Notes: generated by a model not told the origin, from the sequence alone. Shown: positions 1 through 6,794, counted from the first letter of the stretch. The stretch: DNA of 26,109 bases from Paracrocinitomix sp040880585 (GCA_040880585.1 JBBDID010000032.1:1-26109), one strand, 5' to 3'. Made by a program: numbers and translations.

Positions 1-51
1 CAGAAAATAACTTCCATCTTTCTTAATCGTGTGTTTAACACCTTGTTGCAT
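1..51 (-). CDS. N-terminal fragment of a probable REP-associated tyrosine (Y1) transposase, runs off the window
   Basis: Seventeen codons read from an ATG at 51 to the window edge, giving MQQGVKHTIKKDGSYFL. The pattern of a short basic start followed by D-G-x-Y-F-L is what I expect at the beginning of Bacteroidota Y1/RAYT (IS200-like, REP-associated) transposases, where the first strand leads into the HUH fold. The catalytic HUH and Tyr residues lie outside the window, so the family call rests on very little. A 9-bp-arm hairpin lies 55 bp upstream of the start, which fits the habit of RAYT genes of sitting next to REP hairpins. It could instead be an unrelated gene start. Confidence 0.42.
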   Translation of the reverse strand, partial: MQQGVKHTIKKDGSYFL

Positions 52-105
52 GGGGACAAATATAACAAATAGGTGATTGTAGGGGTAGGTATTATTCAAA
101 CCTGC

Positions 106-126
106 CGCAGGATAACATATCCTGCG
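106..126. repeat. Perfect 9-bp inverted repeat (REP-like hairpin)
   Basis: CGCAGGATA, a 3-nt loop, then TATCCTGCG. The arms are perfectly complementary and GC-rich at the base. It sits just upstream of the transposase-like start at 51, as expected for a REP element served by a RAYT. No other full copy was seen in this window. Confidence 0.6.
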
Positions 127-275
127 AAGCTTTCGGTTCGTGCAGTGGCTGCTGGTCACCTGATGGGAAATCTATCCTGGCAATACTGGCAGGAGCCAAA
201 ATTGGCAACACCTCTACCCAACTGCTTAAAATCAACTTGTATTAATTCTTGTCGTCTTTTTTTTACTAAGTGAAA

Positions 276-299
276 CGCGATACGCTAAAGCTAATCGCG
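276..299. repeat. Nested inverted repeat CGCGAT...ATCGCG
   Basis: Outer arms CGCGAT and ATCGCG enclose inner arms GCT and AGC, symmetric about an AA centre with 2-nt bulges on each side. It lies between the transposase edge and the HipB operators. It may be a second REP-type hairpin. Apart from such hairpins I see no gene between 52 and 449. Confidence 0.5.
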
Positions 300-349
300 C
301 ACCAGCGGGGGTTGAATCTTAGGCAGACTTCTATTATTTTCTGTTACAA

Positions 350-451
350 ATTATATTTATTTGCATATAATTATGTAATTTTAAGTTAAATTATATCTAT
401 TTACATATAATTTCGTATATTAGCCTTGTATTATATCTAAATACATATAAT
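350..451 (+). promoter_or_regulatory. Three operator-like palindromes for HipB, 40-bp period
   Basis: Three 22-bp sites occur at 350-371, 390-411 and 430-451. Each has perfect outer half-sites ATTATAT and ATATAAT around an 8-bp centre (TTATTTGC, CTATTTAC, CTAAATAC). The sites start exactly 40 bp apart. The third overlaps the ATG of the HipB gene (450-452), so bound repressor would cover the translation start and probably the transcription start. E. coli HipB binds TATCC-N8-GGATA, so the same 8-bp centre is a striking parallel. Autoregulation is inferred; the sites themselves are plain in the sequence. Confidence 0.8.
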
Positions 452-659
452 GAAAACATTGGCAGAATTTGTAAAAGAACGTAGAAAAGAGGTAAACCTC
501 ACTCAAGAGGAGTTTGCTGAGCGTGCTGGAGTTGCACTAACTGTTGTGAGAAAGATCGAGCAAGGTAAAACGAATTTGAATATGGATAAAGCGAATCTGG
601 TTCTCAGAATGTTCGGGCATGAGTTAGCACCGGTTAACAGTAAAGATCTGAATGAATGA
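450..659 (+). CDS. hipB: HipB-like XRE-family HTH antitoxin/repressor
   Basis: A 69-aa protein that is almost entirely one helix-turn-helix domain (about residues 5-60). It has the XRE signature LTQEEFAERAGVALTVVRKIEQG, quoted here in two parts as LTQEEFAERAG and VALTVVRKIEQG, followed by N-x-x-L/M-x-K-A. In HipB families this protein dimerises on palindromic operators and represses its own operon with the HipA-type partner. The start at 450 is preferred because the HTH needs the N-terminal residues and there is no good alternative. No Shine-Dalgarno sequence fits, since the ATG lies inside operator 3, so the message may be nearly leaderless. Its stop overlaps the next start (ATGA at 656-659), which implies translational coupling. 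Confidence 0.88.
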   Translation: MKTLAEFVKERRKEVNLTQEEFAERAGVALTVVRKIEQGKTNLNMDKANLVLRMFGHELAPVNSKDLNE

Positions 660-991
660 GACGAGGCAAGGTTTATTATAAAGATCATTTGGCCGGTATC
701 ATCACGGAAACGAATGAAGGCGAGTATGTATTTCAATATGATGATCAATATGTAAAAGATCATCCGGAAAAATTCATCACCTTCACTATGCCGGTAACTG
801 AGGAACCATACGTGGAAAAACGGTTATTTCCCTTTTTTGAAGGGCTGATCCCTGAAGGATGGCTACTGGATATCGCATCTAAAAACTGGAAAATTAATAA
901 GAATGACCGCATGGGATTATTGTTAGCATGCTGTCAAAATTGTATCGGAGCTGTCAGTGTAGAACCAATACCTGAAGAAGATGGAGAATAA
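656..991 (+). CDS. hipS: HipS-like protein (stand-alone HipA N-terminal subdomain)
   Basis: A 111-aa protein matching the HipA N-terminal subdomain-1 (Couple_hipA type). It has the initial G-x-V-Y-Y-x-x-x-L-A-G beta-strands, then P-V-T-E-E-P, then L-F-P-F-F-E-G-L-I-P-E-G-W and the closing G-A-V-S-V strand. In one-piece HipA this region is fused to the kinase; here it is a separate gene, as in the E. coli HipBST system, where HipS neutralises the HipT kinase and a Trp of HipS inserts into the kinase pocket. Trp69, in the P-E-G-W stretch, is the obvious equivalent. The gene overlaps hipB by 4 bp and the kinase gene by 11 bp, so the three are surely co-translated. Whether it is the antitoxin here is inference. 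Confidence 0.8.
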   Translation: MRRGKVYYKDHLAGIITETNEGEYVFQYDDQYVKDHPEKFITFTMPVTEEPYVEKRLFPFFEGLIPEGWLLDIASKNWKINKNDRMGLLLACCQNCIGAVSVEPIPEEDGE

Positions 992-1928
992 ATGTTTGTA
1001 TTGCTACGAGACTGTTGAAAAAGAAGGAGGCTTTCATGAGAAGTGTTCTCAGAAATTCTTTGGAACTCCCACACCTCCTAAAATCACTTATTCCTTGGAT
1101 GAAATGGCTGAACTGGCGAAAAATGTAGTGGAAAGAAGCGTTGCAGTACCAGGTGTACAGCCAAAATTATCACTGTCGCTGATAAAAGAAACGAAGGAAA
1201 ACCCGGATACACGCTTAACCGTAGTTGGGGCGCTCGGCGGAAACTACATTTTTAAACCACCATCCGATCAATTTCCGGAAATGCCGGAAAACGAACATCT
1301 TACTATGCGCATGGCAAAAGTTTTTGGAATACCAGTCGTTCCTTCTTCATTGATCCGATTAGCTTCAGGTGAGCTTTCCTATATAACGAAACGTGTTGAT
1401 AGAACTGAAAATGGGGGAAAAATACATCTGATCGATATGTTTCAGATCACAGAAGCTTTTGATAAATACAAGAGTTCTATGGAGAAGGTAGGAAAGGCTT
1501 TAGACAGTTATTCCAGCAACACGCTATTAGATAAGACCTATTATTTTGACCTGGCGCTATTCTCTTTTGTGACCGGGAACAATGATATGCATCTGAAGAA
1601 TTTTTCAATGATTGAAGGTTCTTCCGGTTGGGTGCTGGCACCTGCATACGATTTATTGAACGTGATAATTGTTTTTCCGGAGGATAAGGAAGAGCTTGCG
1701 CTGACTCTTGTCGGCAAGAAAAAGAAGTTGAAAAGAATGCATTTTGAGCAGTTAGGCGAAAGTTTGGGCTTAACCGATAGGCAAATTAGCGGAGCATTTA
1801 AACGGATGTTTAAGGGTAAGCCTGTTGCTGTTAAATGGATTGATAAGTCTTTTCTATCAGATGTCATGAAAAAAGCTTACAAGGAGATCCTTAATGAGAG
1901 GTATAAACAACTGGAATTAACTGAATAA
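981..1928 (+). CDS. hipT: HipT/HipA-C-like Ser/Thr kinase toxin
   Basis: A 315-aa HipA-fold kinase lacking the N-terminal subdomain, which is encoded by the upstream gene. It starts with a possible metal-binding cluster C5-x2-C8 ... H19-x2-C22. The Gly/Ser loop V-P-G-V-Q-P-K-L-S-L-S (about 56-66) contains Ser64 and Ser66 in an S-L-S arrangement that resembles the paired autophosphorylated serines of E. coli HipT. Lys92 (Y-I-F-K-P-P) should contact ATP. Asp202 and Asn207 lie in the catalytic loop N-D-M-H-L-K-N, and Asp224 (A-P-A-Y-D-L-L) is the metal-binding Asp. All key kinase residues appear intact, so it should be active. Characterised relatives phosphorylate aminoacyl-tRNA synthetases (GltX for HipA, TrpS for HipT); the target here is unknown. 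Confidence 0.87.
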   Translation: MENKCLYCYETVEKEGGFHEKCSQKFFGTPTPPKITYSLDEMAELAKNVVERSVAVPGVQPKLSLSLIKETKENPDTRLTVVGALGGNYIFKPPSDQFPEMPENEHLTMRMAKVFGIPVVPSSLIRLASGELSYITKRVDRTENGGKIHLIDMFQITEAFDKYKSSMEKVGKALDSYSSNTLLDKTYYFDLALFSFVTGNNDMHLKNFSMIEGSSGWVLAPAYDLLNVIIVFPEDKEELALTLVGKKKKLKRMHFEQLGESLGLTDRQISGAFKRMFKGKPVAVKWIDKSFLSDVMKKAYKEILNERYKQLELTE

Positions 1929-1941
1929 TTAATGGGTTGCG

Positions 1942-1967
1942 CAGGCGTCAATCAGCTACTCCGCCTG
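1942..1967. repeat. Inverted repeat CAGGCG...CGCCTG after the kinase gene
   Basis: Six-bp GC-rich arms enclose a 14-nt loop, starting 14 bp after the kinase stop. It is not followed by a T-run, so it is a poor terminator. It looks more like another small REP-type element of the kind seen near position 106. Confidence 0.4.
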
Positions 1968-2009
1968 AGGGGGGCAGTTACAGGCACGTGCTTTTGGTCT
2001 GGGAGGCTT

Positions 2010-2444
2010 TTATAAGGCGTTGTTCCATCTCGGAAGTCGTCCATAAATGTCCATGTGTCTCGTAAGCAATTTGTTTTCAATATTTTTTGGGCAGTCTACA
2101 AAGTCATCACTGTGTGTCACGTACCAATAAACATCTAATGCCTCAATTCCTTCAAATTGCATTTGGCGCTTCCATGAATTTCGTCTTGGCTCGCCAAACT
2201 GTTTACCGTTAACCAATCGGTCTTTAAGCCCGCCTAGCCCTGCTTTACGAATAAAGAGCGTGCCATCTGATCTTACTTCACCAGACCGTCCAATGTAAAT
2301 GAGTTCAACCTGTCCATTTTTCAAAGCGTAAATCACATAAATCCCACATTTGTCTGTCGGTGCATTACAAACTTGTCCCAGATTGTCAGATGGCGTAAAG
2401 AAAAAATGGTCTGTGTTTTTATATTTTGTCAGTTCGTCCAACAT
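2010..2444 (-). CDS. GIY-YIG nuclease-fold protein
   Basis: A 144-aa protein with the GIY-YIG fold at residues 34-141. The strands carry G34-I-Y36 and Y50-I-G52 followed by Arg53, and later Glu123 (I-E-N-K-L-L) and a C-terminal Asn141. These are the positions expected for the tyrosines, arginine, catalytic glutamate and asparagine of the family. About 30 residues precede the fold and there is no added DNA-binding domain, so it is a single-domain protein. It could be a repair, restriction or mobile-element nuclease; the sequence does not say which. It faces away from the toxin-antitoxin operons on both sides and its 3' end lies close to that of hipT (convergent). The start at 2444 has no clear ribosome site. 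Confidence 0.75.
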   Translation of the reverse strand: MLDELTKYKNTDHFFFTPSDNLGQVCNAPTDKCGIYVIYALKNGQVELIYIGRSGEVRSDGTLFIRKAGLGGLKDRLVNGKQFGEPRRNSWKRQMQFEGIEALDVYWYVTHSDDFVDCPKNIENKLLTRHMDIYGRLPRWNNAL

Positions 2445-2729
2445 ATTATCAATTATTTTCAGGATCGTCTATGCATTACTTGCTATATCAGTATCAAATA
2501 TACTCATATCTCATTTTAAATACCGGGATAAGCGTGTGTTTGATTGATTTTCACTGTCCCCAGTGGTGTAACTACTGTGGGGCAGAGATTTATAAATCTA
2601 GGTTGCGGATTCGTTGAACAAAGAAGACGAGCGCGAGGGGGGATTAAGGTGCAAATCTGCGCTGACTGTTACCGCCCTTATCCGTTAAAATATCGTAACT
2701 TTATGGCAATCATTCAAACAAACAGGAAT

Positions 2730-2945
2730 ATGGACATACAGGCAAAGAAACTCAGTTTGATCGAACGGCTGATGAAAATCCGGGAAGCTGCCACCTTGCA
2801 ACTTTTTGAAGACCTATTGATACAGGTTGAAATGGATGACCGCGCAGAAACTTCAATCAACGATATTAAAGAGGGAAGAGTAAAACCTTACAGCCAGTTT
2901 AAAGCAGAAGCAAAAGAATGGATCAAAAACAGAAAACGTACCTAA
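2730..2945 (+). CDS. ParD-like small antitoxin of a ParDE/RelBE-type pair
   Basis: A 71-aa, highly charged, mostly helical protein. I start it at MDIQAKK (2730), where AACAGGA lies upstream; the reading frame stays open further upstream but that part looks non-coding. The C-terminal stretch D-I-K-E-G-R-V-K-P-Y followed by a short amphipathic helix is typical of Bacteroidota antitoxins paired with ParE/RelE toxins (...NGRV...). It overlaps the downstream toxin gene by 28 bp, a usual toxin-antitoxin arrangement. The DNA-binding region is not obvious. The 285 bp before it hold no gene I can support. Confidence 0.62.
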   Translation: MDIQAKKLSLIERLMKIREAATLQLFEDLLIQVEMDDRAETSINDIKEGRVKPYSQFKAEAKEWIKNRKRT

Positions 2946-3265
2946 TAATCATTACCGGTTTAGGAGAAGAAAAGTACTACAAAACCCTCGAATACATCTA
3001 CGAACATTACAGTGAGCAAAGAGCGGATGAAATCGCAGAAGAACTGCTGGAAACGCCTGAAAAACTGACAACATTTCCACAAAGAGGCAAAACAGAAGAA
3101 AATCTGGAACACCGTCCGGAGGGATTTAGATACATTCTTTACAAACGATCCAATCACGCAACAGTAAAAGTCATCTATTACATAGACGAACCCACCCTAA
3201 CCGTTTATGTTACCGACTTTTTTCCAACAGAAATGAATCATCACAAGATTAAACGCCGTAGCTGA
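2918..3265 (+). CDS. ParE/RelE-superfamily toxin
   Basis: A 115-aa protein with the compact ParE/RelE layout: a first strand (Y-L-I-I-I-T), two helices rich in E/K with Y-I-Y-E-H-Y, the L-x-x-F-P-x-R-G turn at about 50-55, and C-terminal strands F-R-Y-I-L-Y-K, V-I-Y-Y-I-D and V-Y-V-T-D-F-F-P. ParE members poison gyrase and RelE members cut mRNA at the ribosome; which applies here cannot be read off, since the catalytic set of RelE is not evident. It overlaps the antitoxin gene by 28 bp. The product is slightly longer than the usual 95-100 aa because of an N-terminal M-D-Q-K-Q-K lead and a basic tail. Confidence 0.72.
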   Translation: MDQKQKTYLIIITGLGEEKYYKTLEYIYEHYSEQRADEIAEELLETPEKLTTFPQRGKTEENLEHRPEGFRYILYKRSNHATVKVIYYIDEPTLTVYVTDFFPTEMNHHKIKRRS

Positions 3266-3476
3266 CCCAGCTGCCGCACCTCAGTTACCGCATTCTATCG
3301 TAAAAACCAAATGTATTCTAATAAAATTTAGGCTGCGTACTTTTTTAGGTTTACGTATGGTTCTTGCCTATTGATAACTACAAAAACTCTAGTAAGTCAG
3401 ATGAAATACGCTTCTTCATTGAGGTAAGTAATTATTTTTCAAAACAGCTCATTTTCCGTTTATAAAATATTGCCGC

Positions 3477-3504
3477 TTGGTATTCAATTTTCAAATTATC
3501 TTTA
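3477..3504 (+). promoter_or_regulatory. Bacteroidota-type promoter for the esterase gene
   Basis: TTG at 3477-3479, then 17 bp, then TATCTTTA at 3497-3504, close to the TTG / TAnnTTTG consensus of Bacteroidota primary sigma. It would place the transcript start near 3511 and the ATG about 18 nt downstream. The only gene it can serve is the esterase at 3529. Confidence 0.5.
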
Positions 3505-3528
3505 CCTTAACATTAAAAGAGTACTACC

Positions 3529-4659
3529 ATGAACATAAAAAGGATTTTAACATTTGCGGCAGTTTTAAGTTTGTCTTTTCAATCATTCGGGCAACAAACT
3601 ATTAATGCGTCTATAACCCATGATGGTGGCCAACGCGATTATATCGTTTATTTACCTGCATCATACGACGGAACCACAGCTTTTCCATTGCTCATGTGTT
3701 TTCATGGTTACACCAGTTCAAACAGCGTCATCATGTCGTACTCAAACTTCAATGCTATTGCAGATACCGCAGATTTTATTGCTGTTTATCCGCAAGGAAC
3801 AGTGTATGGAGGATCTACACATTGGAACGTAGGTGGCTGGACTACGGGCAGTACAGTAGATGATGTTGGATTTGTTGATGCCCTTTTAGACACCTTAGAT
3901 CAAGATTATAACATTAACAGTGACCGTGTTTATAGCACCGGCATGTCAAACGGTGGGTTCATGAGTTTCTTATTAGCTTGTCAGTTGAGTGATCGCATTG
4001 CCGCCATTGCATCTATCACCGGATCAATGACCCCTCAGACCTATAATGCATGTAATCCGCAGCACCCAACACCTGTTCTTCAAATTCACGGAGACGCTGA
4101 CGGTACTGTTCCCTACAATGGTGATACATGGACTGAATCAATTCCTGATGTATTAGCATATTGGTCAAATTATAACAATAACGCAATGCCTGACACCACT
4201 TCAGTGCCAGATATCAATTCATCAGATGGTAGCACTGTAGATCATATTCAATACGGCCCGGGCGATAATTGTACCTTTGTAGAGCACTATAAAGTGTATG
4301 GGGGAGATCATGACTGGCCGGGCGTTTGGGGCAATATGGATATTCACGCAAGTCGTGTAGCCTGGAATTTTCTGCAGCGATTTGATATCAACGGTATTGC
4401 AGGTTGCGCCGCAGGAATAGCAGATGAAACCCCTCAACCGGCATTTACGGTTTATCCAAACCCAACCACTGAGAAATTGACGCTTGATAAGTACTTCAAT
4501 ACAACTGTAAGCTATCGAATTCTTGATGTGTCCGGAAGATTAGTAGGGCAAGGGTCAGTTGCCGGAGCTAAGCCAGTCATTGATGTTTCGTTTTTGGATG
4601 CTGACTTTTACATACTGGATATAGAAGGACATCACATCAACTTTGTGGTCAGCCAATAG
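3529..4659 (+). CDS. Secreted PHB-depolymerase/feruloyl-esterase-like alpha/beta hydrolase with T9SS tail
   Basis: 376 aa. Residues 1-21 are a signal peptide (ending S-F-G-Q). Residues 23-290 form an alpha/beta-hydrolase of the esterase-PHB (LpqC, CE1-like) type: R-D-Y-I-V-Y-L-P-A at the start, F-H-G-Y as the oxyanion strand, nucleophile Ser140 in G-M-S-N-G, Asp191 in H-G-D-A-D-G-T-V-P-Y, and His261 in G-G-D-H-D-W-P-G. The triad is complete. Residues about 305-376 are a T9SS type A sorting domain (V-Y-P-N-P-T-T-E-K-L, then I-L-D-V-S-G-R-L). The enzyme should therefore be exported and anchored or released at the cell surface, hydrolysing ester bonds in polyesters or feruloylated polysaccharides; the substrate is not decidable from sequence. 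It is a single-gene unit. Confidence 0.85.
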   Translation: MNIKRILTFAAVLSLSFQSFGQQTINASITHDGGQRDYIVYLPASYDGTTAFPLLMCFHGYTSSNSVIMSYSNFNAIADTADFIAVYPQGTVYGGSTHWNVGGWTTGSTVDDVGFVDALLDTLDQDYNINSDRVYSTGMSNGGFMSFLLACQLSDRIAAIASITGSMTPQTYNACNPQHPTPVLQIHGDADGTVPYNGDTWTESIPDVLAYWSNYNNNAMPDTTSVPDINSSDGSTVDHIQYGPGDNCTFVEHYKVYGGDHDWPGVWGNMDIHASRVAWNFLQRFDINGIAGCAAGIADETPQPAFTVYPNPTTEKLTLDKYFNTTVSYRILDVSGRLVGQGSVAGAKPVIDVSFLDADFYILDIEGHHINFVVSQ

Positions 4660-4685
4660 CGCTTTATTTTTACATTTCTAGTGAT

Positions 4686-4840
4686 AACCCAGTTGTCGCG
4701 GATTTGCAACCTGCTGCGAAGTAGCTGCGCTGCTTCGCTCTTTCACTACTTACTGAAACTTTCTTCAGAGTATCTCAAACGGTGAAGTGAGTGAATAAAT
4801 TAAACTTGCCGCAGCAGCAAAGCTAACTGCGGAGCCGGGG
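4686..4840. repeat. Dispersed repeat, long copy
   Basis: Begins ACCCAGTTGTCGCGGAT (4687-4703) and ends ACTGCGGAGCCGGG (about 4826-4839). Both ends recur in the same order and orientation at 5626-5665. In this copy 118 bp lie between the ends, including a strong hairpin GCGAAG...CTTCGC near 4718-4740, whereas the short copy has only a run of A. The stretch 4660-5007 has no gene; this repeat and the hairpin at 4929 are what it holds. Confidence 0.6.
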
Positions 4841-4928
4841 AGCCGATAAAGCTCTTACTTTGCGATCCTCAAAATGAACCTTTCTCCGGCAAACATGTAC
4901 TTTTAAACATGAAATAAGCCATAAGAAT

Positions 4929-4959
4929 AAATATTCATACCAACACGACATGAATATTT
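4929..4959. repeat. 10-bp perfect inverted repeat before the lipoprotein gene
   Basis: AAATATTCAT, an 11-nt spacer, then ATGAATATTT followed by TTTCTT. It could be an AT-rich terminator for the esterase transcript or an operator for the lipoprotein gene, whose ATG is 48 bp downstream. The low stem stability makes an operator at least as likely. Confidence 0.45.
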
Positions 4960-5007
4960 TTCTTCCTGACGATTCTATCTGGCCGATAAAAAATAAATTA
5001 TATACAG

Positions 5008-5592
5008 ATGAAAGGAATCTTTTTTATCTCCATAGCTTTGGCAATTACTGCTTGCGGTACCACCAGAGGAGTAGTAGCAGACAACACTCATCCGGACAAA
5101 GACTCAACCCTGCAACCGGATGATCTCCAAATCGGAGATACGGACATGCACAACGTCAGCATCACGATCACCCATTACTTATCTTACTGCGGTGGAATGG
5201 CACCTACACAAGAAATGTTAGATGACTTACACCATCCACAAGGCAACACAAATTTTATCCTGATCGACCTAAATTCAGGTAAAAGAATTAACGTAAAAAC
5301 AGACTCTACCGGAACGCTTTATTTGAATCTGCCACCTGGCAAATACGGCATTCGGGAAATGTATAAAGATTGCACCTTTGAAGAATTTAAGGAAAAGCAT
5401 TACAAAGCTCCGGGTAACTTTTACCAGGAACGGCAAGGAACTGACTGCTATGAAAAATGGTGGGCCAGTAACCTGGGAGAGTTTGAAATTCTGGCCGGTG
5501 ATCCCAGGCAACAGTTGAACTGGGGAACTTATGATCAATGCTTTATTGGCAAAAATCCTTGTGTGATTTATACGGGGTCTTATCCGCCATAA
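5008..5592 (+). CDS. Predicted lipoprotein, function unknown
   Basis: 194 aa. The N-terminus is a lipoprotein signal: Met-Lys, a hydrophobic core, and lipobox I-T-A-C with Cys16 as the lipidation site, followed by G-T-T-R-G. After a charged linker (about 20-48) comes a small beta-rich domain with N-F-I-L-I-D-L-N-S-G-K-R, T-D-S-T-G-T-L-Y-L-N-L-P-P-G-K-Y and conserved-looking cysteines (C61, C122, C147 and two near the C-terminus). The L-P-P-G-K-Y-x-I strand pair resembles carboxypeptidase-regulatory or SpaA-like Ig folds. I do not recognise the family. It stands alone, downstream of a hairpin. Confidence 0.72.
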   Translation: MKGIFFISIALAITACGTTRGVVADNTHPDKDSTLQPDDLQIGDTDMHNVSITITHYLSYCGGMAPTQEMLDDLHHPQGNTNFILIDLNSGKRINVKTDSTGTLYLNLPPGKYGIREMYKDCTFEEFKEKHYKAPGNFYQERQGTDCYEKWWASNLGEFEILAGDPRQQLNWGTYDQCFIGKNPCVIYTGSYPP

Positions 5593-5625
5593 GGAGAAGA
5601 GGAATGAACCTGCTATCAATACTTT

Positions 5626-5666
5626 ACCCAGTTGTCGCGGATAAAAAAGCTACTGCGGAGCCGGGT
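5626..5666. repeat. Dispersed repeat, short copy
   Basis: Shares the 17-bp left end (5626-5642) and the 14-bp right end (5652-5665) of the repeat at 4686-4840 but has only a short A-run between them. It starts 33 bp after the lipoprotein stop. The two copies bracket the lipoprotein gene in direct orientation. Confidence 0.6.
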
Positions 5667-5769
5667 TATCCCGTTTGGAAAGTGAAAGAGATCATTTGGA
5701 AAGTAAGAGAGACTATATAGTTATGCAGAAGGTAACTTTGGAGTGAATATTAATTAAAAACCTTAAATC

Positions 5770-6168
5770 ATGTTCAACTTCAAATTATTTTCGATCAAAC
5801 TATTGGTGCTAGGATTTTTGTGCACTAGCTTCATTATTAATGATGAAGATGATGCCGGAACGACAAAAACTTTTACATTAAAGCCGCAAGAAGAATTTAT
5901 TTTCGGAGAATTTACTTTTGAAAAAACAAAATTTAAAGTATACAATTCAAGTAATCAAGAATTACAAATTAAGATTCTTGATCAAGAATCCAAAGAGCCT
6001 CAATATGTAGAGCCGTTCGAGCCAAATACTTCTTTTACTGCGCGCCTTTACCCCTGGGAAAAGATCCTGATTCAAAATCCCAATGATAATAATGTAAATA
6101 TTGTCGTAAAATCAAATAAACTTAATTCAGGATTTAGGATTCAAGAAATACAAATACATACTAGATGA
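5770..6168 (+). CDS. Small exported protein of unknown function
   Basis: 132 aa. Residues about 5-24 are a hydrophobic export segment (K-L-L-V-L-G-F-L-C-T-S-F), with a Cys at position 18 that does not make a good lipobox. The rest is beta-rich: T-F-T-L-K-P-Q-E-E-F-I-F-G-E-F, F-K-V-Y-N-S-S-N-Q, then N-P-N-D-N-N-V-N-I-V-V-K. Alternating strands with polar turns suggest a single beta-sandwich. I recognise no family. It is probably periplasmic or surface located. It is a single gene with no clear partner. Confidence 0.6.
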   Translation: MFNFKLFSIKLLVLGFLCTSFIINDEDDAGTTKTFTLKPQEEFIFGEFTFEKTKFKVYNSSNQELQIKILDQESKEPQYVEPFEPNTSFTARLYPWEKILIQNPNDNNVNIVVKSNKLNSGFRIQEIQIHTR

Positions 6169-6254
6169 AGTAATATTTTTTAGGACGGGTCAGGTCAACA
6201 AAACACCCCGCCAACTAAAAAGCCGCAGGGTGCCTAGACTTGATTTTTCATACT

Positions 6255-6398
6255 TCATTTATTCTTCTTCATCAGTTGTGTCAGAACCTTCAGTTTATCC
6301 TGATTTTTTAGATATCCGTATCCCAATATGATAAGGCCAATATAACCCAAAGAAGTAATCACAATCTGTGTTTTAGTCCAGTTTTTCATAAGATTCAT
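6255..6398 (-). CDS. 47-residue single-pass membrane protein
   Basis: A short reading frame of MNLMKNWTKTQ, a hydrophobic segment of about 17 residues (I-V-I-T-S-L-G-Y-I-G-L-I-I-L-G-Y-G), then a basic tail ending L-M-K-K-N-K. The positive-inside rule puts the C-terminus in the cytoplasm or gives a short two-sided anchor. A second Met at residue 4 (6389) is an alternative start. No Shine-Dalgarno sequence is present, only an A-rich leader, which is normal in Bacteroidota. The clean transmembrane-plus-charged-tail organisation argues for a real gene. It lies between a + strand gene and a long empty stretch. Function unknown. Confidence 0.55.
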   Translation of the reverse strand: MNLMKNWTKTQIVITSLGYIGLIILGYGYLKNQDKLKVLTQLMKKNK

Positions 6399-6794
6399 TT
6401 TTTTGAAGGTACGATAATATTATTTGCAATGAAACCTGAGAGGCAACAAACCAACTTATTGGTTTCCAATCACCCGACATCCCGAATATAAACAACTCAT
6501 TTCTAATAGAGACTATTTTAGTAAAAATAGCGTAGTTTCCGCAATGGTTGAAAGATGCAAGATTTTAGAGCCAAGAAACCCTTGCTTCATGGTTGTTTTT
6601 AATTAGTTTCCCAGCGCACTTTAGTTAATTAGTTGCCAGCACACTTGCCTACGCACTTTTTTAATTGAAAATCTAAAAAAATCGCCGGAAAACATTGATG
6701 TACATCCAATTATCTAATCAACTAAATCACTAATTAACCAACTCCGGGAGGATTATGCACTTAGGGTATCAGCTAAAAGCACATCTGTTCAAAC
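6399..6794. other. Intergenic stretch without a supported gene
   Basis: About 395 bp, AT-rich, with several TTAATTAG-like blocks near 6600-6740, some in inverted order. I see no coding frame, tRNA or convincing terminator in it. Confidence 0.5.

Noticed and set aside
73..273. 66-aa plus-strand frame near the left edge
   Set aside because: It spans the 106-126 hairpin and has no family-like pattern.
350..451. CRISPR-like reading of the regularly spaced repeats
   Set aside because: Only three 22-bp palindromic units with 18-bp spacers that are AT-rich, overlapping a HTH gene start; no cas genes. Operators explain them better.
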